DNA from: an uncultured Gammaproteobacteria bacterium
GTDB taxonomy: Bacteria > Pseudomonadota > Gammaproteobacteria > Pseudomonadales > Pseudohongiellaceae
DNA: 64,000 bases
Assembly (NCBI GenBank): GCA_903837345.1
Contig: CAILUG010000050.1
Span: forward strand, 16,451-80,450
Direction: 5' to 3'
Notes under the pieces: model-generated
Told to the model about the DNA's origin: nothing
Seen by the model: only the letters and a program-made list of their open reading frames with translations
Database searches by the model: none
Made by a program: the position numbers and the translations under genes
Shown here: positions 57,863 through 64,000 of the stretch, in pieces
Layout: each line of letters starts with the position of its first letter
Numbering within the stretch: position 1 is the stretch's first letter

Positions 57863-58897
57863 CTAGAGTCCTGTCTTTTTCCAGCCGGCATCCACCGCCG
57901 CCCTGATCGCAGGCTGCCCGGCAAAGCTGTGCGCGGCAATCTGGCGGGTACGTGCAGCAAACTGCGGCATGGTCATGTCGGGAACTGCACCTGAGGTGGT
58001 AAGCGCGGCATACCAGATCTGGCCTATGTGTTCCCAGCTGTTGCCGCCGTGGGTCAGACAGGCGGTAGCGAAAGCCAGGTTGGGCGGGCCGCTCGCATAG
58101 TGCGGATCCATGCCGGGAGTAATTTGTGAATACTGCGTTGGCTGGGCAGCCAGCGCGGCCTTGTCGGCCGGATCGGCCATGTTGCGCAGGCATTTGAATC
58201 CTTTGGCCCTGGCGACGGGGCCCACAATGTCGGCACCAATCAGCCAATCTGCCTTGCTCGCGTCCTGCCCGGCCTGCCATTGGCGGAACATGGAACCGAA
58301 ACAGTCAGACATGCTTTCATTCAAGCCGCCGGCTTCATCGGTATAAGCCAGCTGCAGACTGTGCTGGGTGACGCCATGGGCAAGCTCGTGTCCAATGACA
58401 TCGTTGCTGCTGGTGAAGTCAATGAACAGCTTGCCATCACCATCGCCGTAAAGCATCTGGTTGCCATTCCACATCGCGTTGTTGAAATTCTTGCCGAAAT
58501 GGATGGAAGACATCATCGTCATGCCGGCATTGTCAATCGAGTTGCGGCCAAACACCACCTTGTAGAATTTGGCCACCTCGGTAGTCTCGACAAAAGCATG
58601 CTTGGCAGTGGCATCCCTGGAACTTTTGGCAGCCGGCACCGGAGTACCTGGCAGGTTTTGGGTATGCTTGCAGTTGTAAACCGTGATGCCGGGAGCCGGC
58701 GCCAGTTCCACCAGATGCGCGCCGCTCGCAATGGTCAGGCTGGTGAGCTCACCCGCCTGTTTTCGCAAACTTCGCAGCACATCGGTAATGCGCGCCGAAT
58801 CTGCAGCTGCCTTGCGGAGTTCAGCGGTGAGATTCCTGTCGCTGGCAAAACGCTCCAGCACGTCTTTGGGTATGATGGAACAAACACAGTGTGTCAT
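57863..58897 (-). CDS. Protealysin-like M4 metalloprotease
   Basis: A thermolysin-family (M4) zinc protease of 344 residues, the short protealysin form. It has no signal peptide and opens with the protealysin propeptide motif HCVCSIIPKDVLERFA; the mature part should begin near residue 50. The zinc site is HELAH (170-174) with the third ligand in GGLNESMSD (Glu 194), and a late HYASGPPNLAFA supplies the catalytic His. A strong AAGGAGAGG ribosome site precedes the ATG. The emfourin-like inhibitor follows directly. Family members act in the cytoplasm or after release, and some aid host invasion. Confidence 0.92.
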   Translation of the reverse strand: MTHCVCSIIPKDVLERFASDRNLTAELRKAAADSARITDVLRSLRKQAGELTSLTIASGAHLVELAPAPGITVYNCKHTQNLPGTPVPAAKSSRDATAKHAFVETTEVAKFYKVVFGRNSIDNAGMTMMSSIHFGKNFNNAMWNGNQMLYGDGDGKLFIDFTSSNDVIGHELAHGVTQHSLQLAYTDEAGGLNESMSDCFGSMFRQWQAGQDASKADWLIGADIVGPVARAKGFKCLRNMADPADKAALAAQPTQYSQITPGMDPHYASGPPNLAFATACLTHGGNSWEHIGQIWYAALTTSGAVPDMTMPQFAARTRQIAAHSFAGQPAIRAAVDAGWKKTGL

Positions 58898-59103
58898 CTT
58901 GACCTCTCCTTGGCTGAAGGTGGTACTTCCCTTTCAAATCCCTGCAACCATTCCTGAGCGGATATCTTGCCGCGTCAGACAGCAAGTTGTAAACAAGGCA
59001 GAAAATCATCTACATCAGCAACTTGTAATTGAGATTAATCTGACATCAGGAAATTGGCATATTTGCTGGAGACTGACCGTATTTGTCATTGCATTCAAAT
59101 GGA

Positions 59104-60837
59104 CTACAGGTTCCAGAAAGGCAAATAATCATTACTCATGCGTGCCACTTGCCGGGGCATGCACTTGACAGGAATCATCACTTCCACGAGCACCGGCTGA
59201 TCCCTGATTTTTTCCAGACCAAGCAATATCTCGTCCAGCGCTGCGGTTGTAGAAGCACGAAACCCGATAGCACCAAAGGTCTGTGCAAGTGCCATGTAAT
59301 CCCATTTTGGCAAAATATCGTAGGCATCCGGATTTTGTTGTTGCCCCTCTCTGAAGTGGGCAGCCGCTTGCACATGTTCGATGGCATAGACACTGTTGCT
59401 CATCACAAAAATAACCGAATTGAGCTTGTTGCGTGCCAAAGTGGCAAGGGATTGGCACACCATCATGAAACCGCCATCGCCGGCGATGGTCCACGCGCGC
59501 TTGCCACTCCCCAATTGCGCACCTGATGTTGCGCCGGTTTCGAAACCAAGACGTTGCCAGGCAGCTGAGCCGATAAAGCTGCCTTGTTTCATGCCGGTGG
59601 CATTGGCAGCAACATACAGCGAATTGCTTATACCGAGCACCATTACGATGGAGTCAAGCATGTTTTTATCGGTGAAATATTTCATGAGGTGCTGAAAAAA
59701 CCGGTTGTAAGTAAGCACATCAGGTTTGTCCACCCATTGCGGATCCATGTTCGAAAGCCATGGCTCGGGGTGGACAGGCAAGGCCGGGGCAACCATCGGC
59801 AATGGATATTTTTTGCTTTTGGAAAAATACACCAGCAATCCGCTCATGAAATCCCGCAGGGTTACATTTTCATATTTGCCATATCCCACACGCATCTGGT
59901 CAGTGGAGGCATGGATCATCTGCGCGTATTTGTTCTCCATCAACCACAAATAATCATCGGTAAGAATAGTGCCAAGGGAAATGATGCAATCAGAAGCGGC
60001 AACTGTTTCCATGACGCTGCGCACCGAGGCCCGGTCTGAATAGGTGCCTATGAACTTTTCGCCGTTCTCATCCAGCACGGTTTTGCCAAGGATGGTGGTG
60101 GTATAAAGCACACCACTTGCATCTATTATTTTCTGCAGCAAATCAGTGAGTCCGAATCTCAATAACTCAACTCCGACAAGAATCAGCGGATTGCTAGCAG
60201 CGGTGATTTGTGACCAGGCAAATTCCACCGCATTTTCAAGTGCGAGTTCATCACTGTGTAACTCCAGTGTTTGCAGCGGAACTGGTGATGGAGCCTGACA
60301 CTGTTGCAGCCAGACTTCTTCAGAGCAGGCAATATAAACCGGGCGGCTATGGGTAAGGGCTGCGTTCAGCAGATCATCGATTTTTTCTTCGGCACCAGCT
60401 GGTGAATAAAGAGTTGCGGTGGCAACTGTGATATTGCTGTAAACACTCTGATCCGCATGAAGAACGCCGGTTGCATGATTGAAAACCATGCCATACATGT
60501 TGGTTTGCTGGCGTCTGTCTGCGCCCTCGCTTGCGCTTATCACCACCACCGGACTGCGTTCAATATAGGCACCGGCAATGGCATTGAGTGCACTGAATTC
60601 AGACACGCCATACTGGAAGGAGACTGCACCCAGTCCGCGCGTTCTCCCGTATGCATCGGCCGCATAGGCTGCATCCATTTCATTGATCGCACCAATGGAA
60701 TTGATGCCTGCGAAATCGGCAAGTGCACGCGAAAAGTTTCTTACTGTGTCGCTGGGGATCTGGAAAATATCAGTTACCCCCAGCTGCTGCAGGCGTGTCA
60801 GCAGGTAATCGGCAACAGTAAACGAGCTGTCATTCAT
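59104..60837 (-). CDS. ThDP-dependent 2-oxoacid decarboxylase-like enzyme
   Basis: A 577-residue enzyme of the pyruvate/indolepyruvate decarboxylase family. The ThDP-activating Glu is in NEMDAAYAADAYGR (Glu 53). The Mg-ThDP motif runs from GDGG (453) to Asn 481, and an active-site-type Glu 487 is in VYAIEH. Asp 30 (IPSDTV) matches the family's catalytic Asp. The usual His-His pair is Asn-His here (120-121, VFNHATG). No signal peptide. It starts 32 bases after the DoxX-like gene and is the last of four co-directed genes. Substrate unknown; a 2-oxo acid is likely. Confidence 0.87.
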   Translation of the reverse strand: MNDSSFTVADYLLTRLQQLGVTDIFQIPSDTVRNFSRALADFAGINSIGAINEMDAAYAADAYGRTRGLGAVSFQYGVSEFSALNAIAGAYIERSPVVVISASEGADRRQQTNMYGMVFNHATGVLHADQSVYSNITVATATLYSPAGAEEKIDDLLNAALTHSRPVYIACSEEVWLQQCQAPSPVPLQTLELHSDELALENAVEFAWSQITAASNPLILVGVELLRFGLTDLLQKIIDASGVLYTTTILGKTVLDENGEKFIGTYSDRASVRSVMETVAASDCIISLGTILTDDYLWLMENKYAQMIHASTDQMRVGYGKYENVTLRDFMSGLLVYFSKSKKYPLPMVAPALPVHPEPWLSNMDPQWVDKPDVLTYNRFFQHLMKYFTDKNMLDSIVMVLGISNSLYVAANATGMKQGSFIGSAAWQRLGFETGATSGAQLGSGKRAWTIAGDGGFMMVCQSLATLARNKLNSVIFVMSNSVYAIEHVQAAAHFREGQQQNPDAYDILPKWDYMALAQTFGAIGFRASTTAALDEILLGLEKIRDQPVLVEVMIPVKCMPRQVARMSNDYLPFWNL

Positions 60838-60869
60838 GGCTTATCCCTGAAAATCGCAAAATAAACAAC

Positions 60870-61250
60870 TCAGTGGATCATGTATTTTTGCAGGAACACC
60901 GGCACCACATTTTTGCGGGTCAACCAGATGTAAGTGAGGATGCACAACAATACCAAGGGGCCAATACCTGCCACCAGCGGGGGAAACATCACATGGCAGG
61001 CCAGGGCGCCAATCATGATGATCGACAACCCGAAACTGGCCATGCCGGTAAAGGCCGGCATCAACAGCAGGATGGCACCGACGAGTTCCAGACTGCCGAT
61101 GGCGACCCGGAACCAATCCGGCAACCCATAAGCAGCGAATCCCTGCACCATCATGACCTGCCCGCTCACCTTGGCATAGCCGGCCGCCAGATAGACCGGC
61201 GCTGACAATATCGTCAGCACCCATGTTGCGTAGTTGCGTGTTTTGCTCAT
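60870..61250 (-). CDS. DoxX-like membrane protein
   Basis: A 126-residue protein with four hydrophobic helices (about 11-25, 47-64, 69-87 and 92-108). The APVYLAAGYAKVSG opening and the GSLELVGAILLLMPAFTG second helix are the DoxX pattern. The ATG at 61250 has GGAG 6 bases upstream, better than the in-frame ATG at 61262. DoxX-type proteins are linked to thiosulfate oxidation or redox stress in some bacteria, but most are uncharacterised. It sits between another membrane protein and the ThDP enzyme. Confidence 0.85.
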   Translation of the reverse strand: MSKTRNYATWVLTILSAPVYLAAGYAKVSGQVMMVQGFAAYGLPDWFRVAIGSLELVGAILLLMPAFTGMASFGLSIIMIGALACHVMFPPLVAGIGPLVLLCILTYIWLTRKNVVPVFLQKYMIH

Positions 61251-61280
61251 TTCATTCTCCATTTTTTTATTGATAGTGAA

Positions 61281-61718
61281 TCAGGGTATCTGCGAATCAG
61301 TAGCAGTACCTGCATTTTTCCGTCCAAGATGAGCCCCTGCCAAGGCTCCCAGCAGCTTGACCAGTAGCCAACTGAAAATTTTCAACGTGAAAACCGAGCG
61401 TAGTTCTCCTCCCATTGCCGGGATTGTGGAAAAATCAACAATGGTATAGAGCACGACACAGGCAACCGCAAATGCAATTGCATTACGCCCCGGCGAAAGT
61501 CTGGCCATTCGATAATTGAATGCAAAAAATACCAGAGGCCCCAGAATATGCGAAGACCACGGCGCTATCCACAGTGCGGACTGGTTGTAAAACTCTTGCG
61601 GATGCCCCGGCTCTATAAAATACGCATAGAAACCCACCATTGGATAACTGGCAGCCATGGCAATCACCAGGGTTGCAAATCCAACTCCCAGCGCTTTCAG
61701 ATAATCAATCGGCTTCAT
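61281..61718 (-). CDS. Four-helix membrane protein, unknown function
   Basis: A 145-residue integral membrane protein; I do not recognise a named family with certainty (it resembles small DUF6789-like proteins). Hydrophobic helices lie at about 6-30, 48-70, 78-97 and 108-130. Polar residues within the first two (WIAPWSSHILGP, including a His) could bind a cofactor or substrate. The ATG at 61718 has GGGGGAG 6 bases upstream. It is separated from the DoxX-like gene by 30 bases and from the porin by 71. Confidence 0.72.
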   Translation of the reverse strand: MKPIDYLKALGVGFATLVIAMAASYPMVGFYAYFIEPGHPQEFYNQSALWIAPWSSHILGPLVFFAFNYRMARLSPGRNAIAFAVACVVLYTIVDFSTIPAMGGELRSVFTLKIFSWLLVKLLGALAGAHLGRKNAGTATDSQIP

Positions 61719-61789
61719 GAATCTCCCCCGCACGCAGTTCCGGATTTTTTTGCTACGTTACAACAGGAATTATAATGTCACAGCAACGA

Positions 61790-63217
61790 TCAATACCTGA
61801 AGGTCGCCCCCACATAACCGTATTTGCCTGAGCCCAGCTTCGCCTGTTTGAGTACGTCGCCGGCTGCAAGCTGCTCATAGTTGAAGAACATGGTCAGATG
61901 TTCGCTGGCCGCATAAGTCCCGTAGAAGCGCAGCAGTCCGCCGGCATCATGTCCCTTCACATTCTGCGTGCCGGAGTAGACCCGCAAGCCGCCGGCATAG
62001 ACGGCATCGTCCTGATTGAGCCTGCGTGCGAAACCGTATTCCAGCGTTACATTGGCACGTGATGTCGGCGACACCGCAATTCCCGGTGCGATCAGCAACA
62101 GGTTGTTGAGGCTGAAAAACTGGCCGTCACCAAGATAATTGGAACTCGCATAAAGCGGATCAAAAGCGGTGACTTTGCCGGTGCCATAAGAGCCACCACC
62201 GGAGGCGATATCGATGTGGGAGGTCAGGCGCGGTTTCCAGCCATTGCCGGAGAGGGCCAGACTGTCCACAGCAAACAGGGCCCACGCCTTGATGTCGCGG
62301 CCCATGTAGTCACCGGTTTGCTGCGCCAGCGTCCAGTCGTATTTCAGGTCGCCTTGTTGTCCGAACCAATGCAGGCCCAGGGTGTCACGCTGGTCGAGAC
62401 CGGTATGCGTGCCGGACTTGAAACTGCGGTTTTCGCTATGGATCCAGAACGGGTCCAGCCAGCTGTTGGCACCAATCACCACACTGGCGTTGATGCCGCG
62501 CAGGCTTTCTCCATTGTTGATCTCCTCATCAAGTGAGCCACGCTCTTGCCGTGTCAGCCTGAAATTGAAAACTCCCACCCGCCACTTCCCGCCATGGGCA
62601 TATAAACGCAAACCGTTCCAGGTGCGGTGCAAGTTGGAACCATCGCCCACACTAACCAGTTGGCGCGGCCCGTCGGCAAATTCCTGGCGTCCGAACATGG
62701 CGCCCACCAGCGTGGTGTCGATGTATTCACGCATATCGACAAACAACTGCTGCAGTGAAGAGATGTTCTGCAGATTGGGGCCGGCGGTACTGCGGCGGCC
62801 TTCGACCTGGCCAGTGCCGATCTCGCCATAAACGCGCCAATCGGAGTTGAAGTGCAGGTCGGCACCGGCAATGCCGCGGAACAGATCCTGCTGATAATCG
62901 TTGCCGTAGAGCAGTTGCCCGTTGTCAAAGAAGTCGTGGCGCAGACGCTCTTCGGTGCTTAGCGTCAACGAGGCTTCGCCACCCAGCGGGATGGCCTTGA
63001 ATGACGGAGCATGGCCAGCGGCGCGCATACCGGTCCAGTCTTCGACCCAACGGCTGGTCATAAGGCCATTACCGGCATCAGTCCCCCAGCCGGCAGCTGT
63101 GAGCGGATACGGATCGGCCGGTGTTGGGGCATCCGGGCCGGGAGCAGCAGCCAGTGCTGGAAGGCTGGCCAACAGCAGTATTGCGATCCCCGGCACTTCT
63201 GGCCTTGCGGTCAACAT
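61790..63217 (-). CDS. Alginate-export-type outer-membrane beta-barrel
   Basis: A 475-residue outer-membrane protein with the alginate-export (AlgE-like) barrel pattern: LGGEASLTLSTEERLRHDFF near 79, EIGTGQVEGR, VDMREYIDTTLVGAMFGRQEFADG and FNYEQLAAGDVL. It ends with an aromatic residue (GYVGATFRY) as barrels do. A signal peptide (1-25) ends ALAAA. No alginate genes lie nearby, so the name describes the fold; passage of another organic compound is more likely. It is the first of four co-directed genes ending with the ThDP enzyme. Confidence 0.86.
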   Translation of the reverse strand: MLTARPEVPGIAILLLASLPALAAAPGPDAPTPADPYPLTAAGWGTDAGNGLMTSRWVEDWTGMRAAGHAPSFKAIPLGGEASLTLSTEERLRHDFFDNGQLLYGNDYQQDLFRGIAGADLHFNSDWRVYGEIGTGQVEGRRSTAGPNLQNISSLQQLFVDMREYIDTTLVGAMFGRQEFADGPRQLVSVGDGSNLHRTWNGLRLYAHGGKWRVGVFNFRLTRQERGSLDEEINNGESLRGINASVVIGANSWLDPFWIHSENRSFKSGTHTGLDQRDTLGLHWFGQQGDLKYDWTLAQQTGDYMGRDIKAWALFAVDSLALSGNGWKPRLTSHIDIASGGGSYGTGKVTAFDPLYASSNYLGDGQFFSLNNLLLIAPGIAVSPTSRANVTLEYGFARRLNQDDAVYAGGLRVYSGTQNVKGHDAGGLLRFYGTYAASEHLTMFFNYEQLAAGDVLKQAKLGSGKYGYVGATFRY

Positions 63218-63277
63218 CAGTTGATGCTCTTGTTATTGATGATTTATTTGAGCTCATCTGAAGCTGGTTGTCACGAC

Positions 63278-63300
63278 AAAAAAAAGCCCCCATGGCGGGC
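63278..63300 (-). terminator. Rho-independent terminator of the hsp20 gene
   Basis: Read on the minus strand, GCCC and GGGC arms with one internal mismatch are followed by eight T residues. It lies 44 bases after the hsp20 stop and upstream of the porin gene, so it separates the two units. Confidence 0.65.
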
Positions 63301-63343
63301 ATGAGGGCGAAATACAAGGAGATATGGAGGTACTGCTGCCGGC

Positions 63344-63802
63344 TTAAGCGGATTTCAGGAATTTCTGCGTCACCACACCATTGATCGGAATCTGGCGCGG
63401 CTTCATGGCTTCCGGAATTTCGCGTTCAAGCTCGACATGCAGCAAGCCGTTGCTGAGGTGGGCGCCGGTTACTTTCACATGGTCGGCCAGCCGGAACTGG
63501 CGCTTGAAATTGCGCTCTGCAATGCCCTGGTGCAGAAAGGTACGTTTGGTTTCAGCGGTTTTTTCCGGCTTGGCAGCCGCAACAGTCAGCATGTTGTTTT
63601 CGCTGGTAAGTGAAATTTCCTCTTCGGTAAAGCCCGCAATCGCCATCGTGATGCGGTATTTGTCTTTCTCGAGCAATTCAATGTTGTACGGGGGATAGGC
63701 AGGCTGGTTGCGGTCGTTGCTGGTCACGGAATCCAGCAAGGAGGCCAGGTTGTCAAAACCGATGGTGGAGCGATAGAGCGGTGCGAAATCGAACGTAGTC
63801 AT
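63344..63802 (-). CDS. Hsp20/IbpA-type small heat-shock protein
   Basis: A 152-residue small heat-shock protein that binds unfolding proteins. The opening TTFDFAPLYRSTIGFDNLASLLD and the YPPYNIELLEKDKYRITMAIAGF start of the alpha-crystallin domain are the IbpA/IbpB class A pattern. The domain ends with a NGLLHVELEREIPEAMKPR strand followed by a short tail with an I-x-I motif (IPI). Upstream lie a sigma-32-like promoter and a folded leader. Confidence 0.95.
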   Translation of the reverse strand: MTTFDFAPLYRSTIGFDNLASLLDSVTSNDRNQPAYPPYNIELLEKDKYRITMAIAGFTEEEISLTSENNMLTVAAAKPEKTAETKRTFLHQGIAERNFKRQFRLADHVKVTGAHLSNGLLHVELEREIPEAMKPRQIPINGVVTQKFLKSA

Positions 63803-63914
63803 AACATATCCTCATCAAGCGATAGGGTTGAAAGTTTGCAGTCAGTGTTTGCCAGCCGTCCGCGCGGACCGGTTGGCGGGTGCCGGATCTCAATGAGCTT
63901 CCGGCACAAACACT
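63803..63914 (-). promoter_or_regulatory. Structured hsp20 leader, candidate ROSE-like RNA thermometer
   Basis: On the minus strand two hairpins can fold: an 8-base perfect stem GTGCCGGA/TCCGGCAC (63880-63887 with 63900-63907), and a GC-rich stem-loop over 63851-63877 built on GTCC-GCGC-GGAC. AGTGTTTG/CAAACACT (63844-63851 with 63907-63914) could close both into a junction. Just before the start a UCGCU, matching the U-U/C-GCU anti-ribosome-site motif of ROSE elements, faces the AGGA ribosome site. ROSE elements control Hsp20 genes, so the inference is reasonable. Confidence 0.55.
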
Positions 63915-63916
63915 AG

Positions 63917-63941
63917 ATAGAGTCGCCTGGGATATTTTCAA
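63917..63941 (-). promoter_or_regulatory. Heat-shock (sigma-32-like) promoter of hsp20
   Basis: On the minus strand CTTGAAA includes a perfect TTGAAA -35 (63936-63941). Thirteen bases later CTCTAT (63917-63922) matches the CCCCAT heat-shock -10 at 4 of 6 positions. The start point would fall near 63910, slightly inside the outer stem of the leader. Confidence 0.5.
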
Positions 63942-64000
63942 GTGAGTGCAAGTTTCTTTTTTATTGCTCAGAGCACAGCCGCTGGCGGGGACGGGGTTCG

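Overview
The window reads as a chromosomal segment of a gammaproteobacterium, most likely on the Pseudomonadales/Cellvibrionales side. The basis is gene content (FimV, NlpD-RpoS, class 2 PyrD, an RNase E with a long C-terminal scaffold, TonB-dependent receptor) and several gene orders that I know from Pseudomonas and relatives. It is densely coded, with many 4-base start/stop overlaps and tail-to-tail overlaps. I saw no tRNA or rRNA gene, CRISPR array, insertion sequence or prophage.

Layout. 1-10 kb: trpF (cut by the left edge), truA, fimV, asd, leuD, leuC and aroC on the minus strand, then a divergent LysR regulator. This is the pseudomonad leu-asd-fimV-truA-trpF block, but leuB is absent between leuD and asd and aroC sits between leuC and the regulator. 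9-16 kb: prmB, folE, an alpha/beta hydrolase, sixA, a DUF4389 membrane protein, gpsA, cysE, recX and recA. 16-24 kb: mutS, fdxA, rpoS, nlpD, yceF and rluC, the stress and repair block, without cinA and without room for an rsmZ RNA between fdxA and rpoS. 23.3-24.2 kb is the only long non-coding stretch and appears to be the leader of rne.

24-46 kb: rne, etfA/etfB with the divergent ETF-ubiquinone oxidoreductase, an AddB-like/AddA-like nuclease-helicase pair, a secreted TIM-barrel isomerase-like protein, a DAHP synthase, a TonB-dependent receptor, topA, a branched-chain aminotransferase and tatD. 46-56 kb: an M15B peptidase, a glutaredoxin-like protein, pyrD, and a six-gene MoxR/Bat operon (moxR, DUF58, DUF4381, batA, a batB-TPR protein, batD).

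56-64 kb is the least ordinary part. A protealysin-type M4 protease is followed 4 bases later by an emfourin-like inhibitor, and then by two unrecognised helical proteins, one of them a predicted lipoprotein. Next comes a four-gene set: an alginate-export-type outer-membrane protein, two small membrane proteins (one DoxX-like) and a pyruvate/indolepyruvate-decarboxylase-like ThDP enzyme with an altered His-His motif. The window ends with an Hsp20 gene that has a heat-shock-type promoter and a structured, ROSE-like leader. The two clusters at 56.1-58.9 and 59.1-63.2 kb are my best candidates for undescribed systems.
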